Shown here: piece by piece, positions 12,531-25,586 of the stretch
How positions within the stretch are numbered: the first letter of the stretch is position 1
Layout of the letters: the number at the start of each line of letters is the position of its first letter
DNA from: Pelecanus crispus
Lineage: Eukaryota > Chordata > Aves > Pelecaniformes > Pelecanidae
Direction: 5' to 3'
Assembly (NCBI RefSeq): GCF_030463565.1
Contig: NC_134676.1
Location: forward strand, 24,966,728 to 25,030,727
DNA: 64,000 nt
The notes under the pieces: generated by a model
The model's input: only the letters and a program-made list of their open reading frames with translations
Databases searched by the model: none
Told to the model about the DNA's origin: nothing
Program-made: the position numbers and the translations under genes

Positions 12531-13849
12531 TTACTTTCCCTAAAACAAATGGCATTAAATGCCAAAATACTATCCTTTTATTCAAAAGTAATACATATTC
12601 AGTCTTTAATCCTCAGGTGGCTGTAAACAACCACAAGGCTCTGGCAGAGCAGTGTAAGGCTGAAAGTGGGAAAGTACTGAAACCCCATTTAAATATTTTG
12701 CGAGAAGTTCCAGAGACTTGATGATATGTATGCATTTATTTCATTAAGTGGAGTATGATATTTGCATAGGTCTGGGTTTTTTCTATTTGGAGTGATGTGC
12801 TGGGCTGAGAGTGGGTATTTTATTACTTTTACATTTCTTCTGTCCTTTCCTTACCCTTCCCTCTTCTCTATCCCTTCATTTACTAATCTCACTCTCCTTT
12901 GTAGTCTTCTTCACCCACAGACTTAATGACTTCTCCCTTCTCCCAATCCTTTGTCTTTACCTCATTTTACATCAGACCATCACTTCTGCTCTTCAATAAA
13001 GCCATAAGAGAAAAAAGCAAATTACCTTGAAGGGAGAGACAGACTAATTGATGAAAGGGTGGTATGACTGTTGCCACTGCAGTAAGAAAATGGACGTGGC
13101 AGCTTTCTGCCTAGCATGGTGTTCACCGTAATTGCATTTCCCTGCTTATGCTGCTGAATGATTTTGCAGAGTGCCTATATTTTCCCAGCCATATGTGACT
13201 ACGCTGATTTTGAAAATTAGTTTACCTCCTTTAACTTCCTTTTTCAGCTGCTTCTCTGTTCTCCCAAGGCTTTGAGAAGACCACTGGATAGCCTTCTGCT
13301 CTATTTGATAATATTTATTTTCACTTATGTCCTTCATCGCTCTGCAGTTGCATATTATTTTGAGAGTACGTGCTAACTGCTCACATCCATTTCTTCTGTA
13401 GTCACCAACAGGTATTACTTCCTAAGTATCATTCCTCATGTTTCTCAGTATCAGCAGCTCCTCCCTACATAGTAGCCTTCTTAATCGAATCTTTACTTGC
13501 ATTTCATTCCTAAAGAATCACTCCCACAGTTTTCAGAGTGCTGATCCTTCCTTTACAAGAGAACTACATCTGCTTTTTCTTCTTCATTTCCAGAATCCTC
13601 TATACACACGCAGCATGACTGGAATTTGCCAGTACTTTTATCTACTTTACACAAAAGAAAGTAAAGAACCTGTTGGGGCACCTGCATGATATTCAGATGT
13701 GGTAGAACTGGCCTCTCCTCCAACTCACTCCACTGTGGTCTGCCTGGACTTACTTTCCCTTTCCCGAGGCAGCACTCTTCTTCATCTGGGACAAAAACAC
13801 CTCTGTTTATCACTCTATTTTTCACCCTTCAAAGGCCGGTCCTTCTCTG
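12531..13849. other. intergenic DNA, nothing recognised
   Basis: AT-rich sequence with a C+T-rich stretch at about 12,825-12,990. Open frames are below 100 codons and have no known motif. Confidence 0.6.
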
Positions 13850-13980
13850 AATAAAATAGTAATGATAATAACAACAATACAATAATGATGATAATAATAA
13901 TAATAATAATATACAAAGCAAGTGATGCACAATGCAATTGCTCACCACCCGCCGACCAATACCCATAGAGTTCCAGGGTC
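13850..13980 (-). mobile_element. truncated retroviral LTR fragment (same family as the solo LTR at 16.4 kb)
   Basis: The stretch from an AAT-rich tract (about 13,850-13,910) through CAAAGCAAGTGATGCACA, CAATTGCTCACCACCC and GACCAATACCCA closely matches about 16,580-16,695 of the complete solo LTR. The LTR termini are missing on both sides, so only the central block survives. Similarity fades after about 13,980. The orientation is the same as for the complete LTR (sense on the minus strand). With no flanking retroviral coding sequence, this is a decayed remnant rather than half of a provirus. Confidence 0.8.
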
Positions 13981-16001
13981 AGCTGAACTCCCCTCCAACA
14001 TTCAGCTCCAGGAAGTGAGGAAGGTCCTCAGTATTCAGTGGTGGCTAAACACTCCCCTTTTTACTGCAGTCCCATAAAATAGGAGACAGAATGCAGCACT
14101 GCTCCAGGTGATTTCCCTCTTCATGCAATCACTATTGGAAGAAAGAATTCATAGGACTTTTCCTATACATGGTGGAACAGAAGCAGTCTAATCTCCTCTG
14201 GAAGGACAGTCACATATGACTGGGTAGGCACTGCTTTCAGTGTTGGACTGAGGAACAAGACAGCTGTAAAATAATAATTTTGGCATCTTAAGTTCCATTT
14301 TTATTCCCCTAAGGAATGCTTCAAGTTGCCAGTGAAGCTTGGTTATTCAAAATTTCAGTAGCTAGCAGTGGCTTGTGCCCCTTTTTTTATTGATGAGGGG
14401 TGATGGCAGAGAGCTTTGACTTGTTTGCTGCTATATTGAGATTTTCAGGACTTCTCCCTTCTAAGCTCAGGCAGTTGAGGTGGAGGTGAGGAAAGACAAA
14501 ATGTGTGTGGTGGGGGAGGAGAGCAAGCGAAAGAAAGGAGTATTTTCCACTCAATATCTGAGAGTGAGTAAACTATTATATTTGCTGAGACATCATTATT
14601 TTTAACTAGCCCTTGAAACTTCTGGCATGGTCGCCACCTGGAGCATACAAATGAAGGCAACTGAAATGAGCAGTTAGGGGAAGAAGAGATCTGCAGAGGT
14701 GCAGCTGGTTGTTAGGAGGAGAGAAATTTAAAATGCCCACAGTGACACTGCAAGTCATACTCCCTCACCTGAGAACTACAAGATTGCTACCTCTTGTGCA
14801 GCTTTTCACAATAATGGCCTATTAACCAGGCAAAACAAGGGGATTTACTGGCTGGTGTTCCTTTCTCAGGATTGCCAGCCCAAGTAGTCCATAAGATGGT
14901 CAAATTGAACACCCGTCCTGGTACCCTTGGATGTATCCAGCCAACACTCAGGCTTTCAGTCAGGCACCGAGGCAAAGCGGTCCTGGATTTTATGTGAGCC
15001 TTCTCCACAACAGTGTGTGTCAGCCTCAGAGTCCTCACTGTATACACTAGCACCAATGCTGTCTACGGCAAACTGGCTTCCATATGCCTTTCCATGACAA
15101 AATCCAGTCAGGCTTTTCCTAACATGCAGGTGAAAGGAGAACTGCTGGTTACCTACTTTTTGTTCTCCTGCAGTGGATTATGATATTTTATTTGGCATGG
15201 CAATAGAGCGGCAGGACAAGTGTGGCGAGTTGTCTACGGCAGCCAGAGATAGATGTGGTCCTCATTTCAACAAGGTCTGAGCTCCTTCCACATTGCCCTG
15301 TATGAGGGGAGTGTTTGTCACGAGGGTCCGTGAGTGCTCTCTGAAGCTCTGTATCTGATTTCTGTGGAGCAAGGAGATGAAAAGGGCTTGCAGTGCTGTG
15401 TTGTGAGTCTCCAATGTTGTAATGAGGAAGCAGAATTCAGGGACAAATAGGGACTTTCTTACCTTCCTAACCCCTCCAGGATATTCTCAGCTTGGGAAGG
15501 GCAGGAGAGCGGTAGCTCAGTAAAACATTACACATTCGATTTCATAAGCTTCAAATGTGTATATAGGCTTTATGTTATCTTAACAGCTAGTACGTACTAG
15601 AACTGTATCACATGAAATTAAGGTGTTTATGTACGTAGATTTAGTGTGCTTTTCTGATTCAGTGTAAACAAGCCCTTAGGTCACAGTTCTAGGGTCAGGT
15701 GTACAACTGTTTCTATTAGCAATTTCAGTGAAGGCAATAAGCTTACTCATATGAAAAATATCTCTGCATTTGAAAAAGCAGATCCTTATATTTTAAATCT
15801 CTGTGGCAGCAACATGCCTGTTAAATTACCTAACTTTCTAGGACATCACTCATTTTTTCCAAACTTCTTGTGTGTTTCACATAGCTTTTGTGTCCATATA
15901 TTTGTATTGACATTTATTTGGCTTAAAATTAAAGACTAATTAAACTTATGCCACAGGTGTTTTACACTATATGGGTGAATGCTTATCACTTAAATATTTG
16001 T

Positions 16002-16015
16002 GCATATATATATAT
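16002..16015. repeat. (TA)n microsatellite
   Basis: A short run of alternating T and A. Confidence 0.75.
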
Positions 16016-16093
16016 GGCACATATGTTATTTATATACATGTATGTCTCATATCATATTTCAGATTTAGGCTTTAGCAGATTGATGTGTGTGCA

Positions 16094-16111
16094 TATCTAT
16101 CTATCTATCTG
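16094..16111. repeat. (TATC)n microsatellite
   Basis: About four tandem TATC units ending in a variant CTGTCTCC. Confidence 0.8.
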
Positions 16112-16432
16112 TCTCCAGAACTCTATTTATTAATGGTTGTATTGAAACATAAATACACAGATGAACTGCAGACAAAATAGCTCATATAGTAAAAATAGAT
16201 ATGTGATGGAAAAGAATGCAACCATACCCTGGCAATTTCCTGTTTCGTCAGAGCTGGCGTAAGAAAATGTCTGTGCAGATCTAAAATGCTGAACAGCCTG
16301 ACAAGGACAGTGCCATTTAACATGTGAATGTCTTAAAAACCAGTTTATCAATATTCATATCTGTGAGGATTTCTCTCCCAAAGGCCACTTGGTTGTACAG
16401 TGGCTTAATTCAAGATGGTTTCTGTCAACAGT

Positions 16433-17006
16433 TGTTGTGGTTTAGCCCCTGCCAGCAACTAAGCACCACGCAGCCGCTTGCTCACTCCCCCTGCCCTGGT
16501 GGGATGGGGGAGAGAATTGGAAGAGTAAGAGTGAGAAAAACTCCTGGGTTGAGATAAGAACAGTTTAATAGTTGAAATAAAATAAAGTAAAATAGTAGTA
16601 GTAATAATAGCAATATAATAATAACAGTAATAATAACATACAAAGCAAGTGATGCACAGTGCAATTGCTCACCACCCACCGACCAATACCCAGACAGTTC
16701 CCAAGCAGTGATTGCTGCCTGCCAGCCAACCCCCCCCAGTTTCTATACTGAGCATGACGTCATATGGTATGGAATAGCCCTTTGGTCAGTTTGGGTCAAC
16801 TGTCCTGGCTGTGCCCCCTCCCAGTTTCTTGTGCACCCGGCAGAGCGCGGGAAGCTGAAAAGTCCTTGACTAGCATAAGCACTACTTAGCAACAACTAAA
16901 ACATCAGCGTGTTATCAGCATTATTCTCATCCTAAATCCAAAACACAGCACTATGCCAGCTACTAGGAAGAAGATTAACTCTATCCCAGCTGAAACCAGG
17001 ACAACA
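16433..17006 (-). mobile_element. solo LTR of an endogenous retrovirus
   Basis: The 574-bp unit has perfect 6-bp inverted ends: TGTTGT at 16,433 and ACAACA ending at 17,006. The layout fits an LTR read on the minus strand. A full CRE (TGACGTCA, 16,755-16,762) lies upstream of a TATA-like GTATAG (about 16,743-16,748) within the promoter part, and an ATTAAA poly(A)-signal candidate (complement of 16,564-16,569) lies near the far end. An AAT-rich tract sits at 16,575-16,640. No primer-binding site or retroviral coding sequence flanks it, so it is a solo LTR left by recombination. I see no clear target-site duplication. From memory, this LTR type is widespread in birds; its exact family name is not certain. 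It lies about 7.5 kb upstream of the CpG island and points away from it. Confidence 0.88.
16755..16762. promoter_or_regulatory. consensus CRE/ATF site inside the LTR
   Basis: A perfect palindromic TGACGTCA lies about 7 bp upstream (in LTR sense) of the TATA-like motif. In the CREB/ATF family this sequence is the full high-affinity site. Whether it is active here is unknown. Confidence 0.6.
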
Positions 17007-20000
17007 CTACAATTGTTTCTCTCATTTAATACAGTGCTGATACACCTAAATCAGTGGTTTTCAGATGAAGGTGGCTGCTATTCATAAGGAAGTGTGCAAG
17101 TCAGTAGGGTGGGGCAACCAAAGTTTGAAAATATTTTAAAATGTGTCTCTCATACCAGTAATGGCAGCCTGTTCATGAAGTACTCATGGGAAGGTATTTG
17201 AGAGAACTGTGCCACCAAACCTACTCTGTATGTAAAAGATACACATCTCTATCACCTGAATTTCTTCACTGATTTCCACTGCTAATGCAGTATTTACTGC
17301 CCCACCTGCACTAGAATATGAACTTCACCTTTCTTGATAACATGGCTGAAAAAAAGTGACAATACAAATTACCGTGTAGAGGAAACTACAATCAACAAAC
17401 TCTTCAGAAAATCAGCCACCATGCAAAACACACTAGAAAAAAAGTTTCTAGAACTGTCCTGCAAGGAGCAGGCTCTGTATTTGAATTAACCATTCAAATA
17501 CCATCTATGAATCTAATAATGTAAAAAGGAAGTCCTCAATGATGACGGTATCTTCCTGTCTATTACGTACTACTCAATGCTGGTATATATACAGAAAATT
17601 GTTAAATAATTACAGCATCTAAAACACATCCTTGAAGAGCTCTTCCTGGAACCCTTTTCCACCTCTCTTTTCAAACAACAGTTCCAGTATTAAACTCACA
17701 ATCCAAAGCAGATTTCCTTTGTACTAACAAACAGTCATTAAAATCAAACCTTGCTGGCACAGCAAATGCAAAATTCATGAATAATGATTTATTTAACATA
17801 ATTGATGTCACTGTCCAAAAGAACTATTAATTTCCATCAGTCTTCTTCATATACTTTTAGAAATGTGATATATTACACTAAACGCATCACATACCCTCAT
17901 GAGAATTACGTGCATGAAACTAGTCAACCATTATTCACTACAATGAACTCATATAGAAAACTGATCAAGGACAAAACACAGCAAAGGGTAGGAGAATATT
18001 TTTTTCATAAAGAAAATATTCCATCTCTTGCACAGTCCGGGTGGTCACAGGGGACCTACAAGTCATATTTAAAAAACAATACTGGGAACTAAATTCTTAA
18101 TGGTGGATAAACAAATTGTGGACTCAGTAGCGACATTGTTTTTAAGGCTTACAGTTTTCTTGCTGATTCATCCGTGTACATTCATGTTAGCAACTGTTTT
18201 CTCCTCAGTGGTTTAACTGATTAAAATAATTTTATTATACTAAGAACAATCACGTTCCACTTGTATTTAGTTTGGATTTTGCTACTTGTCAGATCTGATT
18301 AATGAATGTCAGTCAAGTCAAAAAGTTGCTTGTTTTCTCCAGTTCTATCAGTTGATCTAATTAAAGATATCACCTCTTCTACAAACCTTGTCTCATTTGT
18401 ATCACACAGTGTAATAGCCATGGCATCATAACTCTCAAAATGCACAGAAGTGAGATAAACTTTTAATTGAAACACTTCTCTCCTACTTTTACAGCAAATG
18501 GAATGGGTATGGGAGGGAGAAGGAAATATACAACAAATTTTAACTTCAGCTAAAGGCAGACCATTATATGAAGGCTGGAAAGCAGTGCCCCAAAGGACTC
18601 ACAACAGCAACTGTATTTTATACTGAATGTTTTTGCATGTATTGAGAGGTTTCTGTGCCACCTGCATTTAGATTTAAGAGGATTTGTCTCAGCAACGGTA
18701 AAAAACAAGGCTATTTTTTTTCTTGATTAAACCTTTTCTGTGCAAATTCAAAGGGGGGGCTTTCTCACCAAAGTCGTGGGTCTGTTTAATCTGAATGTAC
18801 GCTGTCTAATCACAACACTGGGAAATACGTTCATGAAAATGTGTTGAGTTAATGCTGTCATGATGCTTAGCTGTAAACTCTGCTATGTTGCTAACAGCAT
18901 GGTTAATCTACAGAATCTACACACTTTTGCAACCTTAGTTTAACAAAGTAAAATATTTAAAAGATTTTATTTATAGAAATCATAATAAAGAGTAATTACA
19001 GCTCTAGACTAAGGTACACTTCTCAAAGCATGTGGTAAAGCCACTTCCTCTTTTGAGAGCTTTTGCTTGTTTGCGGGCATGGAAATGAGTTAACACACAA
19101 GTTTTTCACCTTTGTGGCCTGGAAAGTCACTATTTCCTTACTGATGTAGCATAATACTCATACCTGCCATAAGGTTTGTATTAAAATATTTTTTTGATGA
19201 AGAAAACCAGTAGATGAAACCTGTGAACTAAAACATTAAAAATAATACTTTAGTTTTATTGTTTACAACTACCATGCCTCAGAACTTAGGACAGATATAA
19301 CTGAAAAAATGTTTACTTTAGATTTTAAAAAGCCACTCTGAAACCATTCTTGTCAAAGGAAAATTGAAAGTGTCTATAATGGTCTTCTGTTATACTAGTC
19401 ATAAAAGTGGAATCTTTTATATTTTGCTGGTTCAAAGAAGAAGGGATAAAATACTTAAAAAAGGAGACCATTTCTTAGCACTTAGAACTATGTCATTTAT
19501 ATTTGTCAGGTGGGGAGAAGAAAGGGAAAAAATAACTGAAGAAAGAGAACGGAAGGCTTCATAAAGAAGAGAAACGAGGAAGACAAACTGATTCTTGTTT
19601 AATTGCACTTAAAATTTGATTTCTTACATAATGAAAAAAATCTGCAACTGTTTTGACAGATTCTGAAAAAAGTAATTATTTTCCCCAAACTAAAGTCATC
19701 TTTTATTGTGACCCTTATTTTGCAGATGGAGGACAATCGAAAGGATTGGGTTTTGAACTCTCCTAAAAATGTTCCACGGTAGCTTTTCTACAAATCGAAA
19801 CCTCTTTACTTAAGGTACAATCTATTAGTGTAACAGGCCTAGAGACAGGATAGTTCATCTCACTGGACTGTCTGGATCTCCTTGCTTCAAAAGGATTTAA
19901 CCTGTGTTTCCAAACATGGTAGCCCATAAGAAATTCCACTTTAAATATCATTAAGCCAACACTGAAGCCAAGAATTCACATATTGTTACTCTTTATTTTT

Positions 20001-23000
20001 ACATGACTGACATTATTCACAAAAAATAAGATGACAAGGAAAAAGCAAGGAATTTGTTAAGTGTGCACATATACAACCGTGTTGCTAAAAACTACTAAGA
20101 GATTTGTATTGTCAGTGTTAGCCCCTTCTAAGAAAAAATTAATGGTCAGAATAGAGATAAGGAAGCAATAAAATGTGAAATAAATGCAATTCATCCTACA
20201 ATTAGAGAAATCTGGATTTATTTAATGGTTAGCATGATGCGTATCACCATAAACATGCCTATATAGAATAATTCTGGAATTATGTTTGTGGTAACATTTA
20301 CAGTGTCTATTTACACATCACCTATTCACCAACTTGTTACTTACAGAGCTACCATAGAGCTAGCATAACCGATTTCCTATAGAAAAGCTACCCCAGGTCT
20401 GATTAGAAGCTGGTACAGTATTATTTTAGGATTGCTTTTTGGACATAAATATCCTCAGCAGTATTCCTTGTTGCCCTTTTTGATCTGAGAACCTTACCAA
20501 AGGTAGTCCAAACCCATGGTTGGCACATAGGCAAAATACTGAGCACGTGGCTTACATTAGGCAACTTTGCGCTTGGCTGTTTCTGCCAACTTCATGTTTA
20601 ACTCTTTGTCTACAGTGTGGCCAGAAGGAGCTCTGCAGGACCTTGCAAGCAAAAGACTGATGGTAACAAACTGCAGATGTCCATGTCCTCACACGGCACG
20701 GCTGCATTTTCATTCCTTTCCGTTTTGTTTTGACGAGTGCAAGATTTATGTGGGGGCATCAGCTGTCAAAACAGACTCTTAGGCTAAGAGGCTGCAGCAT
20801 AGCTTAAAGTCAGTGTTAGGGAGACTGTCCAGGAGCAAAGCAGTCCAAATCAGGCAAGAGTAAAGGTGCCTTAACACCACTTTTTTGTCTTTTCTCCTCC
20901 GTGTGAAACGCTGTGCCAAGCGTTCCTCAGTCAGAATTCAGGAGCTCACCCATGGTAACCAAGGAAGAGAAATACAAACAAAAAGTCACAATAAAATGTT
21001 TAAAAATAACTCTAAAACATTCCTAACCATTTCTAGAACACAGCATATACAAAATAGGTTGTGGTGTTACAAAGGTTTTCTATTAGTACTTGCATAATAC
21101 TCCAAAAGTTAGTCATACAACACATTTACATTCATCGCTCTGTTTGATTTTACTATTTGAAAAATAATGCAACCAAATACAGAGAAAACTTCTTTGTGTG
21201 GTGTAACATGATATTTAACCAGTGCAGATTTGGGATTGTATCAAAGTTAGACTGAACAGAGGTTGTTTACTTACTTCTCTTTAAATATAGCAGATAGGCA
21301 TTATGCATTTAGGAAGTCGTAACAATATACTTCTAAGACTTTTAATTGCTACTGAATTATACCAGTTTTGTGTTGATTTCACCAGCGTAAATGTGGTGTA
21401 ATCCAGCTGTGAATCATCAATTCAGAAAATGGTACAATAAGACATTTTGAATGGACCATGTGCAAATTTAAATTATGGAGTATCTAAAATAACTTCAGTA
21501 TATACTTGTTAAAGAAAAGATTACTTGCTGTCTCTTTATGTCTTTCAGGCAGTTATTACTTCCAAAATTATTATTTAATATTTATATTGCAATGATGTTC
21601 AGAAGTCCCAATTCAAACCAAGTTAAAATCCACCACTCAAGTCAGTACCTGAGGATTTAATAAGCAGAAGCGCTTACCCTGGAAACCTTTCAATCTAGCT
21701 CTTGGAAAAGTGGAAACGCATGAACATAATGAACAACAGTAGTAAGAACACGGAAAAGCAGCAATTAAACCCTGTTACTCCGAAAAACTATGTATACATT
21801 GTTCAGACTGTTGCACTCTTGAAAGGGACAAACATAGAGGTGGCTGTTTCTCCCACTGTTCTTTCAGTTTAGCTGCATGTTGCTGCAGTATTTACTAGTG
21901 TTCCTGTTCAGATAGAAAAGAAGTAATTTGAATGAGAGGGGTTTGGGCTTGGTGTCTACCGTGAAATTGTGTGTAAAGAATTTGTTTAAACTTTCAGTGG
22001 GATCAGTTGCATAGTCTCACTTGAAAGACTCGTTATGTAACTCTGTATTTTGTACCTTGTGCACTTAATCTGTAATTATTTGGTAACTGGGATACCAACT
22101 CTGGGAATTAATGTTGCGGGGGACTCTGTTGAAGCTGTAATCTAAATACTGTCTTGATATTTATAGCACTTTTAAATCCCTGGGATAACTCCCGGTATTT
22201 TCTTAATTTGTAAAGATAGTTGTACCTTGTCTATGTAAAGTGTCTTCAGGAGCTGTGGTCTAGCTAGCAATAGTTTCAGCAGACCTTGGCTAGGCTTTTA
22301 TTTTTGGTGGCTAAATCTGTAAGTGAAATAGTGTCTTACATTGAAACTAACATTACAACTATGGTAGATTCACCACGGGAGCAACAGTTGCTACAGATTT
22401 TCCACACCCATCTATTACCCTGCTGCACTGATAAATGCATTGGGCAATTTGCAGTAAACACTGCTGAAAAACATTTTAACATTAAAAAAGTTATCATAAT
22501 TCATGCATAAAAGAGATGCCTTGAAGAGTTCATGATAGAGGATATCAGCTACGGAGAGCCATTCATATTAATTATGATAAGGATGCATTATTGGGTATTT
22601 GACAGGAATGATCAATTGTTTGCATGAGATAATAAAATCAGTATTTTTATTATAGCACCAGTATAGTGCACTATAGTGAGAAATTCTAAATCTGTTGTCA
22701 GTGGGGGTGAAGTTCTCATACCCGGCCTTATTCCAAAGCTGACTCAGTTGAAGAAAATGGCTTATCTGAACAGGAAGAAATGGAAGCGATTTAATGTTTT
22801 GGGAAATATATATACACATATATAATTTTATTTTTTACAAATCCTGATGGTTGTATTGAATTTAGTTTATTTAAATCTAGGCATAGATGTAGTCCCCAAA
22901 GAGGACTGTATGTTCTGTAAAGACGGAGAGAGGATTTGTAGAAAAGTAAAGAAAAAATAAGGGAATATTACTACCCTAGTAGAAATGCATACTTATTGTC

Positions 23001-24180
23001 TGTATCTGGATACAAATTGGATACTTGAACATACAATTCCCATACACGGACAGGAAGTTTTAAATAAATAACAGTATTGTTAAACATAGTGGACTTTTAT
23101 AAATGTGATCAACTGTACGTTTTGCTGCTAAAGATTAAACCTTCTTCATCCAAAGCCCTGTTAAGAAATTGGATGAAGCAACTACTGATCCCAAACAGGA
23201 AATACCAAATGGAGTTACTTTCAGGGGCAGGTGAAGGTTTAAAGGACTTTTCACCTCTAGTTGTATGCTAAAATCAGGGGCAGGTCAATACTAACCTGAC
23301 ATACCATTTTACTTTGCTGTTCAATGGCTTCATGTAAAATGGCATTTTTCAGGATTTTGTCCATTTCTCCGTAAACAGATTATCATAATAAAACACTATC
23401 CCAGCTTAATTGGTGGCAGTGCCAGTAAAGAAGCCAGAGATTAAATGGGCGTGAAAACAAAACTACCTCTGTCCTTAGACGTGGTCTCTGCAGAACGCAA
23501 TTAAGGAGCATAAGGTGAGCAGCATGTACAAATCCACCCCGCTGTCAGCCTTGTGCGCTCTGTTGTGGCTGAGCAGAACGCCAGGCTCCAGGGCTGTTAA
23601 AATAGCATATTGCGTACACAATAGGTTATCAAATACCCATTTCAAACAATCAAGGAAATTAAACAGAAAAACACTTCCATCAATGTACTGTTGCGATCCA
23701 ACAAACACCAATATCGAAAAGTCATGTGACCTACAGTAAACCCACTAGCTGCTTTTCAGGCATATTTGTACGCGACTACGTTACAGTTAATGGCATTTTC
23801 AGTACCATCATATTGTACTGAGGGCACTGAAATACTCAAAAATACAATTGTATTCCAGCGTTTACGTGAAAGAGCGTGACTATATATGCAGCATTATTTA
23901 AATCGTTGCTGTTTGCATCAAAGCTTAATATTAACATTTCCAAACACAATGTTTGGGTGGAGGTTGTTAAGTTTTTCCCCCAGATGCGTTTGTTCCCCCT
24001 GATCCTGAAAGTTAGGGAGCGTAAGGCGCAATGGAGCGGGCAGCTGCTGGGACGGCCACGAACCTAAGACCGCAAACGCCCAATACATGATCAATCCTGT
24101 CGGCCATTTGGATAGAATATGCCTAATTACTAAATTAGGAAGCTGATCTGCTTACGCCCGAGGAAACTTTTTATCATTCG
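17007..24180. other. intergenic DNA upstream of the CpG island, nothing recognised
   Basis: Uniformly AT-rich. Open frames are below 100 codons and carry no recognisable domain. No CR1 tail, LTR, tRNA or known microRNA was seen. A short AT-alternating stretch lies at about 22,805-22,824. Confidence 0.6.
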
Positions 24181-24519
24181 GGATTGAATTTGTCTGGGCA
24201 ACCGACGTGCCCCCGCAGAAGACAAACTACGCCAAAACCGCGGGGGAAAACGAGCCACACCTGCACCCCAGCGCAGGAGTCTCAACCCCGCGGGGCTACC
24301 GGGCCAGGACGGCCCCCCCCAGGCGCCCGCCCCGCGGACAGGCGCCATCCCAGTCCGCGGTGCGGGCCGCAGGTCGGGCAGAGGCGGGAGGGCCCGTTCC
24401 GCGGCCGCGGGACACGTCCCGGCCCCACCCCGCCGCCCCCCCCGGCGCTCCCGGGCCGCCCCTCCGCCCCCTCGGCGCCCCATTCCTCCACAGCCCGCTC
24501 CCGCCCCCCGCCGAGCCCC

Positions 24520-24567
24520 ATTGGCCGCGGCGGCCCGTCCCTCACGAGGCCCCTGCCTCGGGATTGG
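24520..24567 (-). promoter_or_regulatory. pair of inverted CCAAT boxes (NF-Y type)
   Basis: ATTGG in CCATTGGCC (24,520-24,524) and ATTGG in GGATTGGCTG (24,563-24,567) are 43 bp apart, about four helical turns. NF-Y binds CCAAT in either orientation, usually 60-100 bp upstream of a start site. Confidence 0.6.
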
Positions 24568-24649
24568 CTGCGCCGGGGCCTCCCGCGCTCAGCCCCACAC
24601 CGGTGTGGGGGAGGAGACGGGCGGGTAGCGCCGCCGGGTGGCACCGGCC

Positions 24650-25028
24650 TCCCCTCCCCCCGCCCCTCACCGCCAGTGGGGGCGCGAACGCCGCGCCCGC
24701 CCGCTCCCGCGGCGGTCGCCCCCGCCCGGCCCCGGCCCCGGCCGCAGCCGCCGCCGCCGCCCCGCCCCTGCAGTGCCTCCCCCGGCCTGGGCGGCGGTGC
24801 GCGGGCGCCGGCAGCCGCAGAGGCGCGGCGGCCTCTCCCCCGTTTGCCCCCCCCCCCCCCCCGGTCGCGTGTCCCCCCCCGGGGCATTCCCCCTCCCCAG
24901 AGCTCCGCCGCCTCCCCGGGCCCCCGCTGCCGAGGCCGGGGAGGCGGGGCGGGAGGCCGAAGCGGCGGGAGAAGGGGGAAGTGTGCGAGAGGAGGCGGGG
25001 AGAGCGGGCGGCGGCGGCGGGCGGGCAG
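24650..25028 (+). other. probable non-coding first exon, ending at a strong splice donor
   Basis: The sequence GCGGGCAG|GTGAGG gives a near-consensus donor with the exon ending at 25,028. The left boundary is inferred from the CCAAT/GC-box positions, not seen. The segment lacks any ATG, so if transcribed it would be 5' UTR only. An alternative or longer form would run to 25,592, where GACAAG|GTAAAT is a second good donor and the sequence has already turned AT-richer. Confidence 0.45.
24847..24862. repeat. C16 homopolymer in the CpG island
   Basis: Sixteen consecutive C residues, followed shortly by a second C-run (about 24,873-24,880). The complementary G-rich strand could form a quadruplex. 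Confidence 0.85.
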
Positions 25029-25065
25029 GTGAGGCAGGCGGCCATCCCGCTCCCCTCCTGCCCTT

Positions 25066-25095
25066 GGCGGCGGCGGCGGCGGCGGCGGGGGGGGG
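25066..25095. repeat. (GGC)n tract running into a G9 run
   Basis: About seven GGC units, then roughly nine G residues. CGG-type triplets in 5' regions are prone to length change. The tract lies just 3' of the first donor, so in either first exon or first intron depending on which donor is used. Confidence 0.8.
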
Positions 25096-25586
25096 ACGAC
25101 GCGGGGGGCGGCGGCGGCCGCGGGCGAAGAGCTGGGGGCGGAGCGGCGGCGCCCAGCGCCCCGGGGAGGCAGGCCGGCGGGCCAGGGGCGGCGTTGGGCC
25201 GGGCCGGGCCGCGCTGCCGGGGCCGGCTGGGTGGCGGGGGCCGCCGCGGTCTCGCCGCCGGGCGTCGTTTCTGCCGGGCGGTCGCGGCGCCGGGCGGGGC
25301 CGGCGCGGCTCGGGGCCGCCCGCGGGGCAGACCCCGGCGCCGCCGCCGGCGGGGGCCGGGAGGAGCCCGGTTCCGCGGCCGCCCTCCCCCGCGCACACGC
25401 ACGTCGCACGCTCCGCTCCGCTCCGCGAACGCCCCCGTCCTCGTCGAAAGCTGTTGCATTCCCCCCCCCTACCCCTGCCCCCTGCCCCCTTCCCCCCTAA
25501 CGAGAAGAAAGCTCGATTGGATTTAATATATTTCTTTGGGGTCGGAAGAAACTCCTGCCTGCTGGATCTGGCTTAGACGCCCGACA

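Larger units (their letters stand above)
13981..16432. other. intergenic DNA between two LTR pieces; simple repeats only
   Basis: This 2.4-kb stretch separates the truncated and complete LTR copies but has no gag, pol or env-like reading frame. It contains a (TA)n run at about 16,002-16,015 and a (TATC)n run at about 16,094-16,111. No gene was recognised. Confidence 0.6.

Noticed and set aside
13850..17006. The two LTR pieces as ends of one provirus
   Set aside because: The 2.4 kb between them shows no gag/pol/env-like frame, no primer-binding site follows the complete LTR, and the second piece lacks both termini.
24184..25576. Very long open frames on both strands (up to 439 codons) in the CpG island
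   Set aside because: Stops are rare in DNA this rich in G and C. Frames overlap on both strands, lack an ATG on the plus strand and encode only low-complexity Pro/Arg/Gly/Ala.
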